DNA of 64,000 bases from Rachycentron canadum (GCA_038496675.1 CM076661.1:13510951-13574950), one strand, 5' to 3'; positions 1 to 37,313 are shown, counted from the first letter of the stretch. Numbers and translations: made by a program. The notes: generated from the letters alone by a model not told the origin.

Positions 1-2302
1 CCCCTACACCATATATTTTAATCTTTCATATTCTGTCTGCAACACAAACACATGCTCAGATCTATGAGCACAAAAACCCATGCAGCATTGGTAGAGACAC
101 ACACTCTCATGCACACTGCCCCAAGAGTCTTTTGGCCCCTTATTCCCCTGATGGTCATTAACCTGGAAACAGTTAGACAGAGAGGCGTCCTCCAAATTTC
201 AAAAAGTGTGTTTTGGAATCTCTATTCCTTTCCTTTCTCCCAAGAGCCACCCCTGCCTCTCTGTGAGCCCCAGTCCTTTTTCATTTACATTTTCCCCTGT
301 GAGAACACACACTGAGCACCCTAGGTGGTAGACAAGTATTTCTGTGTCTGTAGTTGTGATTGTAGTTGGCTGTGCAGATTTTCCAGCATGGTCTCAGCTC
401 TCCCAAATATGAATCCCTGGCTGTGTGTCGGAGCGGTAAGAGGTGGCAGTGGCCCTTGGAGGAGAGGTCAGTGTGGCAGCTGCCAGTGGGTTCTGGCTGT
501 GGCGGGGAGGCTGAGCCGGGCTGAGAGGAGGTCTGTCAGGAGCTAATTGAGTTCGTCCTACCAGCGCTGACTCTGGGGCCAGTGGCTTATCAGGCCACAT
601 CGCCTGGGGCTCTCCAGACAGATCTGCCCCTACTGGGGCATCTGATATCACCATCACCCCGCTGCAGATGTCAACCCCCACCTCCACCACCCACCCTTTC
701 CCTCCCACTTACCCAGTCTGATCAGGTAGCAGGGATGTGACACTCGGGGATGGGGTTAGCAAATGTTATAAAATGGTATTTTTGGCATCTGGTGGCCTTG
801 AGAGTGAAAAGGACATCAGGAATTTACTCACTGTTTGAGTTGAGCCTCTAGCGCAGGTTTGTGCTAGATGATTGTGATTTACACATGAAACAGGGAGAGA
901 GCTGTAGTCACCCGGGAACAGCGAAGGACGTCTGGATCCTCCTGAAGCAGGAAGCTCTCAGCAGGAATACTTACAAATTGGCTCAATTAGATCCTGAATG
1001 TTCTGCATTTTTACGACAGTGTCATCCAGTGTTGAGAGTTTCGCTTGCAGGCGAGGGAAGTGTTGAGATGTGACGAATGAGTGCTCCTCGGTTCTCCTCT
1101 CGGAAGTTGAGGAACAGTGTGAGATGAGCTCTCAGATCATTAGGCCAGCTAATCCTGGTCACACCAGCACCAGTGAAATGATATTAGGGATCTGAAATGC
1201 TGTTAGGAGGGCCAGTTGGAATCAGATTAAAACCAAACTGTGCAGTGTGCGTTTGTGGGCCCATAACCCACTACTCAGCATGAATTTTGATCAGTACAAA
1301 GGGAACAAAAGGAGGAGGAACAGAGAGTAAAAGAGAGAGGGAGAGATACTGTATCTTAGAAGAGCACTGCTCCTTTGGTCAGCCAGGCAGCAGAATTTGA
1401 AATGCTGTTACCTTGAGAAAGGAAGTAAGACAGAACTATGGATTTTACAGCATCAAGTCTCAGTTAGTTCAGCGGACCCTTTGCTGTCTGCTCAGTGTGT
1501 GTAGCACACAAGCTAATTAGCACCTGCCCCACATATTGAATTATTTATCAGGACTATTGCTGCTGTCAAACTATTTAATGTTCATAATTCATTTTTCCAT
1601 ACAATGGTATTTATAGATTTAAATTGGACCTGTCCCATTAGGGAGTACGAATATTTATAGAAATATTTTAGACTTTTTGATTAATACGCAAGGTTCAAGT
1701 GGTTAGTATTCCCTCAGTATCATTAATCAATATATGCAGGCTTGTTAAAAACATAAGCATAGCAGTGGTATAATGTGTCATAGCAGAATGAGTTAAGGTG
1801 ATTCTAGCCAGCACATTTATTATAAATGACCACATTGAGCTGGAGGGGAAACAGTTAAGACACTTATGCAATTATGCTAAGTGTCACCCTGAAGATGGCC
1901 TTTGAACCAGGGTTAAGCTTACTCTGAATTTGTGAAATAAAAGCTAAATGGAGCCATCTTGTGCTCCTGCGTTTTAATATATAGCCTTTAATAAGCCAAG
2001 TGCAGGTGCCCTATCGCACAGGTGCACATATCCATCTGAAACAGAGAACATAAAGCAGATGAACACAGAGCCGTGCATTAATTTATGGGGATGCAATCTG
2101 CATTCATTATCAAGAGCAGCAAGTTCTATTTTAGAGAGGCATGAAATGGATTCACTTTTTCAATTTCTGTCTGCAAGGACATTTAGGAGTAAAGTGGATC
2201 ATTTAAAAAAAAAGCAAAAGTAAACTCCCATAATGCCATCACTAGCATTAAAATATTGTATGCTTTGTTTAAATTTAGATTAACTTAAGGGAAACTGCAT
2301 GT

Positions 2303-2328
2303 GTATCACATTTATGTATCACATTTAT
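2303..2328. repeat. 13-bp perfect tandem duplication
   Basis: GTATCACATTTAT occurs twice with no gap, at 2303-2315 and 2316-2328. This looks like a simple slippage product; no function is inferred. Confidence 0.8.
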
Positions 2329-2586
2329 ATAGTGGAGCGTTTATATTACAAGAAGAATTCCAGGAGTGCTCAAGGCTTATTCCACAAGGTCAACGGTTTT
2401 AACAGGGGGCATTTTTTATTATTTATTTTAGCAGTTAACCTTTTTGTGAATTTCCAGAAGTGGTAGGCACCTGGAGCTCCGATGAATATACATGACAGCA
2501 GGGAGGGAAACCCGGGAATGAGATTTAATTTGACACGCTGACCCCCATCTCCAAGGGCCCAGGAAGCCAGGGTGAGAAAATAAGGT

Positions 2587-2600
2587 TGACCCACTGACCC
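2587..2600 (-). promoter_or_regulatory. DR2 nuclear-receptor element
   Basis: The + strand reads TGACCC AC TGACCC, so the minus strand is GGGTCA GT GGGTCA. This is a perfect direct repeat of the RGGTCA half-site with a 2-bp spacer. DR2 elements are known binding sites for RAR/RXR dimers. It lies about 1.5 kb upstream of exon A. Binding is not shown. Confidence 0.4.
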
Positions 2601-2793
2601 CTGGGCCTGAACCCCTCCGTCACCCACCCTCACAATTAAATCAGCCTCAGAGAGCAAGAGTCAGTCCAGCCGACATTTAGGGGACATAGTGGAGGCCTCT
2701 CATTCCCCCTTTCCTCTGAAGCACTCTGAGACAGACAGCTATCGTCCAATCAGGCAGATAGAGCCCAGTGGGGTACATCCCCCTCTCTCAGAG

Positions 2794-2927
2794 CTAATGG
2801 TAAACTGACATGTCAAATATGTAAACATTACCATTAGTTGGCAATATGCTAATGGTACTAATGTGCTAAGGCACAACTTGGCCTGTCTAGCTGCCACTCA
2901 CTAGGAGTACCGTGTCTGGATTTGCAT
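2794..2927. promoter_or_regulatory. candidate regulatory module with inverted repeats and octamer
   Basis: CTAATGGTAA (2794-2803) is repeated inverted as TTACCATTAG (2828-2837) and again direct as CTAATGGTA (2849-2857). Between the arms sits the perfect palindrome TGACATGTCA (2806-2815). A perfect octamer, ATTTGCAT, the POU-factor site, is at 2920-2927. The TAATGG cores resemble homeodomain sites. That this is an enhancer is inference from motif density. Confidence 0.3.
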
Positions 2928-3029
2928 AAACCATGCAAGGCTCAATTTTGTTAATGCAGGCAAGTGCAGGCAACCTTTCACCCCTTCACTGGTACCTAAT
3001 GCAAAGGGCTGTGTGTATATGTAAGTGTG

Positions 3030-3056
3030 TGACCTTGCCTTGACCCTAAGAGGTCA
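3030..3056 (-). promoter_or_regulatory. DR5 retinoid-type element with an ERR-like half-site
   Basis: The + strand reads TGACCT TGCCT TGACCC (3030-3046), so the minus strand is GGGTCA AGGCA AGGTCA, a direct repeat with 5-bp spacing, the classic retinoic acid response element layout. The promoter-distal half-site (3030-3038) also reads GCAAGGTCA on the minus strand, one base away from the ERR extended site TCAAGGTCA. A third half-site AGGTCA follows on the + strand at 3051-3056. It is about 1.1 kb upstream of exon A. Confidence 0.42.
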
Positions 3057-3479
3057 CTATGGCTACATTGCATCCCCAATACATTGAGTTATCCATCTCC
3101 TCTACCAGTCTACCTCTTCAGTTCACTCTATTTGCGGACAGAAAAATGAGTTGAACATGTCCAAGCTAAGTTTTTCCCTCCGTTGTTCTCCCCATGCAAT
3201 TTCAAGTTAAAGGTTATAGAGCAAGACTGGAATAGATTTATGTGGGCAAGGAAGGCTTCAGAGTGCATTTTGTGGCCACAGCCAAAAGGCTGCACTTTAG
3301 TCTGCACACGTTACAGCATCAAATTGCATGTACTCCAAAATACAGTTATTAGGCAGACAGTGAAAAAGTCAATATCTTGCCATCATGTTTCCTTTTGGTT
3401 GACTGCTGACTCAAGGAGACAAGCCAAGGTCCACTCTGCTCTCTAAACTATGGAGATGCCCCCGTCTTTATGTACTCTT

Positions 3480-3530
3480 TGTGTGTGTGTGTGTGTGTGT
3501 GTTTGTGTGTGTCTGTGCACTTGTGTGTTA
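3480..3530. repeat. TG microsatellite
   Basis: An imperfect (TG)n run interrupted by TT and CT, followed by about 80 bp of TC-rich sequence. The apparent open frames over it on both strands are low-complexity translations of the repeat. Confidence 0.9.
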
Positions 3531-4127
3531 AGTTATTTGAGTGCTTGCTCTCCTCTTCTCTGTCCCTTTGTCTCTCATTCTCTTTCACTTTGCTTTCTCT
3601 TTGCCTTGTGTTTTTATTGTCTGCAACTGCGCGTGGATGTGTGTGCTGTAGTTGTGTGCATTTGTACACCAAAGCACTTTTGCAGCTGCCATGGTGTGTG
3701 GCTAATGAGGCACTTACAGGGAGATCCTCCCCCTGGTTCACTGGTTTATAGGGAAGGTTAGCAACAGAAAATTGGAGAGACACAGACATATGACAACGTT
3801 AGATACACAAGAAATTTAAATGTGATTTGGCAAATAAATATGGACTATGTGGGCGCATAAAACCTACCTAATGTGTCCTGTCTTTGTAAACAATCGTCAG
3901 GTGTTTCTTGTCAAATATAAGCATGTTAAAGGTTGTGTTGTAATTGTTGTGAACTGCCACATTATCATTATGTTTAACACTTAATGTCAATCAAGCATTT
4001 TGCTGCATAGGCATTCCCATCACTCCACTGGTTGATGAGATTCATTTCTACCCTTTGAAGACCTCTGCTAATCATCTTCTTCTTCTCCTCCTTCCTCCCC
4101 TATCAACCCCCTCAATACCTCACCCAG

Positions 4128-4140
4128 GCTGCTGAATAGA
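4128..4140 (+). other. esrrb: exon A leader, coding in a longer isoform
   Basis: A long pyrimidine tract (about 4075-4125) ends in CCCAG at 4123-4127, a strong 3' splice site, so the exon begins at 4128. The 13 bases read in frame as the last base of a codon followed by Leu-Leu-Asn-Arg, then Met1. From memory, longer predicted ESRRB proteins read LLNRM here and ESRRG reads LLCRM. The leader is therefore probably translated when an upstream coding exon is used, and is 5' UTR otherwise. I did not find that upstream exon in 1-4127. Confidence 0.7.
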
Positions 4141-29736
<25,596 letters not shown>

Positions 29737-29906
29737 TCAGAGGGTGGCTGATTGGCCACGGCAATAGAGGAGGGCTGCATTAGCAATACAGAAAGTGACT
29801 TGAACCAAGGCTGAGGGTACTCAGGAGAGGGAGACCCCCACTGACTGTGCCAGGCAGGACAGAGACTCTCCTCTCTCGCTCCCCCTCCTGGAACCCTGGG
29901 GCACTA

Positions 29907-29912
29907 AATAAA
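29907..29912 (+). terminator. AATAAA polyadenylation signal, proximal
   Basis: A perfect hexamer 171 nt after the stop codon, in ACTAAATAAAAAAG. A GT/T-rich stretch lies about 90-115 nt further on (30001-30020). This is rather distant for a downstream element, so use is plausible but not certain. Confidence 0.45.
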
Positions 29913-30523
29913 AAAGAACAAATGCAAAACTTGGTTATTAGTATAAATATAAAAATGATGCAGATTAATTTAAAATATATAAGAAATACTATGTACAGTA
30001 ATAATTTTTTTGGTTTTTGTTAATTGCCAGTGGCCATGCTGTATATGATGAAGGATCCCTCTGCCCCTCAGCATCTTCAGAATAAGTAGTTGCCAGTTCT
30101 TGATAGACAAGATAAAGAGGTTACTTTTTTCAGAGAACAAAAAAGTTCCATACATTTGCTCTGAAGACAGCAAAGGTGTCAACAACCATAAACAGACTCA
30201 CTTGTCTCACAGTTGTGTTTTTGCCTGGACTCAACCAGGACATGTATATATTTATTATTGGAAGACTGAGTGTACAGTTCAAAGTCTGGTGAACTTGGTG
30301 GCCATTTTCTCTTGTTCTCCTCCTGGTAAAAAATGAACTAAAAATTGTTACCTAAATGTGAACTCTTATCAGTTTAAATGTCCTTGGATATACCTCTCCA
30401 GAGCATTAAGTCGTGTGGTCGTTGTGGATCTGTCTCAGACTGGAAGATTTGCTGGTACCACGTTTAACTAAACTAGCATAGGCAGGTACAATATTCAGTT
30501 GTCTTATTCTGTAGTAACTCAGC

Positions 30524-30529
30524 AATAAA
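30524..30529 (+). terminator. AATAAA polyadenylation signal, distal
   Basis: A perfect hexamer in CTCAGCAATAAAGGGAGCTGTGG. The GGGAGCTGTGG downstream gives some GU-rich character within 20 nt, which makes this a reasonable second signal for a longer esrrb 3' UTR. Confidence 0.35.
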
Positions 30530-31647
30530 GGGAGCTGTGGGGAAGCTGTAAGCCTAACCTCCTATCTTTTATTTGCTTTTCAATTCTGCTGTGGCTAAAA
30601 GCCCATCCCTTTGTATCTTGGTTCCACCAGTGGGTTACACCACTGTACCACTGTTGCACACCAGCGGTGTAGCGGTCCGTGTCAGTGCTATCCATGCGAC
30701 CCATTGAAACCCAAATTTGGTCATTTTTTAAGCCTGTGGAAATTGCCTCTTGGCATTCAAACAGATGACCTGATTCGGGGTAGGTGAAAGATGATTAGCG
30801 GGTTTGGTGTGGCGGTATCAAAGGATTTATGCCGAGTGGCAGAAGTCCAGGAGATTCCATGTTCAAACAATCAGAGGCCCATATGTCAACTACTCTATTC
30901 TGGGTCCCTTTAAGCCTGTGGCAGAGTCATCCTGCACACAGGGAGCAAGGTGTCCAGCATCTGCTCTCACCATTTTAGACACCTCCCATCTTTTAATAGC
31001 TGTGCCTGCATTTATAGAGCTTCAACCAAATGGAGGTAAATGGCAGGTGCAGAGCCAGAGCAGTGGCACTTCACACTGGGTTTTTTTTAACCCAGCAGGA
31101 GGTTGTTGTCTGCATGGCCTCCCTCCAGGAGTACAGTAGGCACGTGGAACACTTCTTCTTGACTTCATGTTGACATAGTGGCCAGTACAGGGCAACACAC
31201 TTTGCACTGGCCAGGAGGCAGGGAGGCATCTGTGAGGAGAGCTGGGATGCCCAAGCATGCACATGTGAATAGCTATGCAAGAAACAAAGTGTCAGCATGC
31301 TCGAAAGGGTAACAGCAACCCAACAGTGTGTCAGTACAAGGTGTGATCCCTGGTGGGAGTAGGAGATCTTGTGCTCCCTTCTCCCTGTGTTTAGCTACAT
31401 GTCCATTATGCCAGGTGTGAGTAATATTTTGGTCCAGTCTAGCAGACCTGTGCCGCTCGTCTCCATGAGAGAGAATGTGTTGGAGGTGAATGCTTATACT
31501 ACTGAAGGATTTTATGTGATGTGATAAATTGTGGCAGTCACAACAATATGATACTGTGATCAAAGGAATCCCTGACATTGCAGTAGGGTAGAGTTGCCAC
31601 CATGCTTGCGATATCAGTGGCTAGCACTGACCCAGCCGCCGGCATGC

Positions 31648-31671
31648 TTTTTTTTTTTTTTTTTTTTTTTT
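31648..31671. repeat. poly-T run of 24
   Basis: An uninterrupted T run between GGCATGC and ACAGCAACC. It could be the tail of a retroposed sequence on the minus strand, but I cannot identify an element body or target-site duplication. Confidence 0.85.
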
Positions 31672-32872
31672 ACAGCAACCTGACTGGCTGCGTAATGGAG
31701 GATGACTACCCGCTCCAGCACCTAATCATCCCAACTTGAATTAGCTGCTGTCCACTTAACAAGCTCCACTGTAGACGGTAACAATATTACTTGAGTTATT
31801 TTACTGTTGTGCAATACAACAGGGACCAATTCTGACTGAAACCATGCTAAAAGCATGCTTTTACTTAGATTTGGGACAATTTGTACACTATTAAGTAACA
31901 TGCAGTATTCTAAAGCCCTCTAATCAGAAACATGTATCCCATATAACAGAAGAGGAACTATATTTGATTTGCTTAAGTGACAAAAAGACTTTTGTGCTTG
32001 TTTCAATAAAAGTGCTGTATAAATTAAACTTTTGCAGAAACTCTTTACAACTAGAATTTTGTAGTGTCCCAAATGATCAGCCATAAGAATCATAATAATG
32101 GGAGTGCTCTGATCTCCCTTTTTCTTTTTACCTATCAATGTGGCACTGTGTTAAGTAAAAGATAACATGTCTTACATTACAAGCTGTGTCTAAGTGTGTA
32201 AATATATCAGCGTCAATACAGTAGGTTGCCGAAATACCATTGAAAATAAAGTATGCAGCGCCCTGCTGACTACTACCTCATTATCATATTGTCAATATTT
32301 CTCTGATTTAACACTTTTCTGCTCTTTATCATCTTCACATGTCTGTGACCCACCTGAGCCATCCATGTTTTTAACAAAAACTGTTTCTCTTTCAGTGCTC
32401 CTGCCAAAATATTTGTAATTGTTGTTTTTGATCTTCCCGTTCGTTCTTCATAGATCTGTTTGTAAAGGTAAAGCATGCTTCACGTTGACCACATGACTTG
32501 ACCATCAGTGGGTGTGACCCTATTTTGGTTACTAAGCGGGTATGTGTTTTTATGAACATCAATGTGTCAGAATTGGTCCCTTGATGCTAAATTGCAGACA
32601 GGGGCAGGTGACTAATTTCCTGCTTCTGTGAGTATTTATGGTGTGAAATATATCATTTGGCAATGGTGTACATTGATATCTCTGATCGTTGAATCACCAA
32701 TATCTGTGTAACTTTTACGTTTTGATTTTCAAAAAGGTAAAGGATCAATGAATTAAATACTCCCTGAACTCTGTGATTCATTTGTGTTCTGACTAAAAAT
32801 CTGTTGTAAAGTAAAACTTCAAGGATAAAAATTTCAATCATATTTAAAAATTATACAACGTAACACTGACAT

Positions 32873-32945
32873 CTATGTTAGCATGCTAGCACAATGACGA
32901 TGCTAAAATGCTGATGTTTAGCTGGTAAATGTTTACCCTGTTCAC
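32873..32945 (+). mobile_element. fragment of a dispersed fish repeat
   Basis: TTAGCATGCTAGCACAATGA, then GATGCTAAAATGCTGATGTT, then GGTAAATGTTTACC and TTCACTAT match, with divergence, a GCTAAC/GCATG-rich repeat that I recognise as very common in percomorph fish genomes. Recognition is from memory, not a database search. It is in the same orientation as the larger copy at 56735-57075. Confidence 0.5.
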
Positions 32946-34614
32946 TATAAATCAAAATTTTTGTCAGCATTACAACAACACAACACTTTTGTTGCACCAA
33001 AGCCACAACAGTGCTGACATTTGCAAACACAATCAGATTATATTATTAGATTAGTTTATGCTGCCATCTCTAAAGCCATGTTCCTAACATGAATAAAGCA
33101 AATTGTTAATGCTACTAAAAAGCCTTAGCAAGAAGATCCTACAATACGACAGACATTGTTCTTTACTGTCATTTACCGAATAGAGCAATTTATACCTAAT
33201 GCTGCCCTCTGCCCACCATGACCAGTCAAACTCACACACACACTGGGATGGGACAGAACATATTGGAGCGGCCAGCAGAACAGAGATGGGTGACAGTAAG
33301 TGAGGCAAGTTTCTCAAGTCAAAGATACACACAGGCCACCCAACCATCCAGCCATCAACCGCAGCCACTGCAGGGCCAGGAGCTGTTGAAAATGGATCCG
33401 TCACAGGAAACAGGCAGACAGACACGCTAACGCTGATGGAGGTGGGGGAAGTGAGGGGCTGCAGCTCCATTATTTCAGGAAGCTGATATTCCAGGGAGTT
33501 AAAGTATTCCCTTCTCTATATAATTATAAGAGCCAATTTCCCTTTTTGAAATAATGTCTTGGCAACCAATTAATTGTCATAATCCTCAATGTGGAAACAA
33601 TGGCATCACAAGGCAAGAGAAAGGATGACTTGAAGATGAAAGAAGAGAATGAGGAGATTCGGAGGCCCCTTACAAATAAAATGTAGAGCACAGTTGCCAG
33701 GTGCTGTATTTTTTAAAAGCAATGTGCTTCTCATTTCTCATGCAAATCGTCCGGTTGGACCAGATATTGCCATCAATAAGTTTCTCACAGATACAGTAGC
33801 AGGACAATCATTTACCTCCATTGACAGGTCCAAACACCTTTCATTAGACTTATGAGGAATCTCATCAAGATGCGGCCCCGCGTGCAGCTGTATGACTGCT
33901 GTGTATTGCTTAAGTGTGTTTCATTATTCCCAAAGCAACGTTGATGATGGTGAGGGAAAGGATTACACGTCAGGGTGAGTGATTGGGTTTGAACAGAGCT
34001 GCTGCACACACTTTGTATCAACCCAGGGCTCAAATTACACTTAGGTTGAAAACGGAGCACGCAAATGCCCAGGAGAGCTTGTGGCACAGAAATGAAGAGT
34101 GGGCCACCATCTCTTCCTCTCTCTCGCTCTCTCTCTCTCTCCCGCTGCATCCCTCACACACATACACACACTTTTCATCTCTTCTCTTTGTCAAAATTTC
34201 TTTTGACCCCCCCCTTCTTCGTATCCCTTCCCCTCCTTGCACTCACCTCCTTGTTTTTGAGGCACAACAATCCTTTATGGGCATTCTTATTGTTCCACTG
34301 ATTCTGTTATGTGTATTTATTGCTCCATTTGTGAAATTGGAGGCACAAGCCGACAAGCCTATTACTATTCAATAACAAGAGCTGGGCATTTTCACAACCG
34401 TGAGCTATCAATGTCCCAGACAGAAACGTTACGTCACATCAATCGCAAACAACAGACAGATTGCTATATTGTTGTTGTGTATTATACAGGATAAGAAAAC
34501 TCACCCATCTACAGGGGAAACTGTGAGTGCCAGCAGTCAACAGCATATCTGATCTTCAACAAAAGGACAATGTAATTGGCTCAAGAGTAGATCTATTTCC
34601 TAATAGATCCTGGT

Positions 34615-34615
34615 N

Positions 34616-34648
<33 letters not shown>
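34615..34648. repeat. ambiguous base followed by TA microsatellite
   Basis: The only N noticed in the window, at 34615, is followed by (TA)n to about 34648. It probably marks uncertain repeat length in the assembly. Confidence 0.9.
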
Positions 34649-34651
<3 letters not shown>

Positions 34652-35002
34652 AAATACATATATTGGTTACAGTGTCCTAATTAATTATATATTTGCAAAA
34701 TATTTTGACCAAGCCTTCAAAGTCATATATCATTTGCTGTTGATGTGTGCTGTGCTTGCTGGCACCATAGATCCCAGGATTTCCTAGGGTCCAAAGAAGC
34801 AGGGAGGAAATGGTCAGGCTCAACTCCAGTGGGAAGCCACGGATGGGCCTGACCTTTTCGGCATGTCAAGCAAAGGTTAGAAATCTCCACTGGCCTTAAA
34901 GCAAATGCACTTGTTTGCCATAATGGAGGAGGCCCCTGCCTTTTTTTCAGCTAGAGACCAGGTCTGGTCCCGAGAGAGTTCCCTCTGATGGAATTCTCTC
35001 TC

Positions 35003-35038
35003 ACACACACACACACACACAAAGAGAGAGAGAGAGAG
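35003..35038. repeat. AC then AG compound microsatellite
   Basis: (CA)n about 35003-35021 runs directly into (AG)n about 35023-35037. Confidence 0.9.
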
Positions 35039-35888
35039 TCAACAGTCTCTTGCTGCCAGCTTTACTGTATAATTAAGTTCAAGTAAGTGTAAACCTCTCT
35101 TGTATCAAACAATCAAAACTCAACATGTTTTATTACACAAATTATTTTAGGTTATAAAATGAACTGCATCATGATTGTCAATGTAATCATCCTTGTTATA
35201 CTTTCATGTCATTTCAGGAGGAGTCAAATAGTCATCAGCATGATGAATCTACACACCAGGTGAGAAACAGATACGTGATCAACCACCTAAGACCCCAGGG
35301 AGGAAGCCACCCATCCCTTTTCCCCTTACGAGAGGTACTATAGAAATCTCATAAATATTGGCAAGATGCTCTGTCTGGGGCTTATAGACATTTTGTACAT
35401 CATATAACACATACGGCCACTCATAATTCACACATTTATATTCATAAACGTGATTTTGTATTTAAAATATGACTCGTAAAGTGTGATATATGGAAATTGA
35501 CAGATCATATGTGATTCCTGAATTAAATATCATATAGATCACATGTTTTATGTCCTTTTCTCCTCTCTCTCCTTGCCTGAGAAAGGAGCCTTGACCACGC
35601 AGGTAATTTACAGTGTTATGAGATGAGTGCAAAACATGCTGTAAATAAATAAGAGTCGACCCATTTCATTTTAGGATGAGAGTGGGGACTGGTGGTGGGG
35701 GTTAGCCATCCCCTTTATACCCCACCCTGCTGCCCCTGTGGGACGGTGATGTCCCTTCACTGGGTGCATCTGTATATCACCCAGAGAAGAGGGGGCTGCA
35801 AATGGGGCAGCAAGCAACACTATGCAGTCCATTTGCTAATTTCAATATGGTGTCCGTCTGTGTGGGTATGGCCTTGGGCTCAGTAGCA

Positions 35889-35902
35889 CCCCCCCCCCCC
35901 CC
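35889..35902. repeat. poly-C run of 14
   Basis: Fourteen C residues between GTAGCA and AGTTCACC. On the minus strand it is a G14 run. Confidence 0.9.
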
Positions 35903-37294
35903 AGTTCACCACTGCTCCCTCCTGTCTCTCCCCTGTGTCCCTTTGACCTTGCACTCAATCACAAACAGACCTCATACACACACGTAGACGCATATTGACT
36001 TTATAGGAAACTATACACAAATCATGTCTGCTTTCCAGCTCTTTATATGCGTCTATTTTTACAGCACACACACAAGAACTCTAAGATAAATCTGATTGCA
36101 CATACTCATACAAGTTTATTCACAAATTTTGTTCAGTGCATTTCTTGTGCCAGTCTGTTACAAGCACAGTGGTTTCCTCTGTCAGTGCCTGACAAGCATC
36201 AAACACCTTCAGTGTACAGCTGCACGATTCTCCCTATTGTCTGTCTGCAGTAAAATGAAAACCCACATATCAGCAGGTATTTTAGGACACACTTCAGTGG
36301 AATTAGCACTGTAAATGAGTGCGGTCACAGAATGTTTTATCTGAGAAAACCCAATAACTGTGTGTGTGCGTGCGTGTGTGTTCTATAGCTTGTTTCTTGG
36401 CCCCAGCAGCACTGACATAGGCTACATATGGCTGCGTATGAATGGCTGTGATTTGCTTAATAACTCTCTACAGTGATATTGCTATGATCATTGCCCAGCT
36501 GTACAATGCAAATCAAATGAGCAAATTAAGTGTGCGTTTGTTGTAATATTGTTCTCCTGTGTCACCTGCCCACCTTCAACTAAACTGCTTCCTCTTCCGC
36601 ATGATCCTTCTCATGAACTTTGAGGAGGTGTTTTAAAAAAAATTTAATCATTTGAAACTTTATTCTGTCCATGTATAAGTGCCTAACACTGTCATTGTTT
36701 TGTCCTCACCACCCAGCAGATTTGCCTGACTGCTGTTTAAAGCTTTACTGGCCCATGAATTGTGATTAAAACATCTCCCGTGAAAGGTTTTACGGTTGTT
36801 GCAGTTTGTGCCTATCCACAACCTCCCAGCACATCCGTGTCTCTATGTCTTTTCTCATCCTCCCACCCATTTTATCTTCTGTGTGTGGGTGTGTGTGCGT
36901 GTGAGCACATGCGTTAGAGTGCGTGTGCGTGAATAGATAGGTGTTAGAGCAGAAGCAGAGGGAATATTACACAATCCTCTGTGCATTATTGTAATTAGAT
37001 TTCCCAGGATAGCTCAATTAAGTCATACAGCTCCGGGGACCCGGTGGTTTGTGGTTTGACACTCACTCACAGGGGGTCCAGTGTGTTAAGTAAGGCAGAG
37101 AAACACAACTATTAAAATGGTCAATGTATTTTATGTGAGTCAAAAACATGGGCATTTCATCAGTTCACCCTCAGTAAGGCTGCATGTTTGTGTTTGTGCT
37201 TACACAGAGGGCAGGGAAAGGTGGAGCCCACACGGATGCTCCTCAGATGCTGGTGAGGAATGAAGGACAGCGTGCAGTTACCCGAGGACAGCAC

Positions 37295-37313
37295 TGTAAT
37301 GTAATGTAATGTA
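37295..37313. repeat. TGTAA pentamer repeat
   Basis: TGTAATGTAATGTAATGTA: nearly four copies of a 5-bp unit. Confidence 0.8.

Larger units (their letters stand above)
1..4127 (+). other. intron or 5' flank upstream of the first esrrb exon seen
   Basis: No coding exon is recognisable. Because exon A starts with a 3' splice site, at least the 3' part of this stretch must be intron on the + strand. It contains a 13-bp tandem duplication (2303-2328), a cluster of nuclear-receptor half-sites, palindromes and an octamer (about 2580-3060), a TG/TC microsatellite (3480-3530) and the pyrimidine tract before 4127. Open frames here do not resemble any protein I know. Confidence 0.6.
29737..30550 (+). 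other. esrrb: probable esrrb 3' UTR
   Basis: Noncoding sequence directly after the stop. Two canonical AATAAA hexamers lie at 29907-29912 and 30524-30529. The first gives a 3' UTR of about 190 nt, the second of about 810 nt. The interval between them is moderately AT-rich with no large open frame. Which signal is used cannot be decided from sequence alone, and ERR transcripts often have longer UTRs still. Confidence 0.5.

Noticed and set aside
861..1073. 70-codon open frame considered as the missing upstream esrrb exon
   Set aside because: No resemblance to ERR N-terminal sequence, and no donor giving the phase required at 4128.
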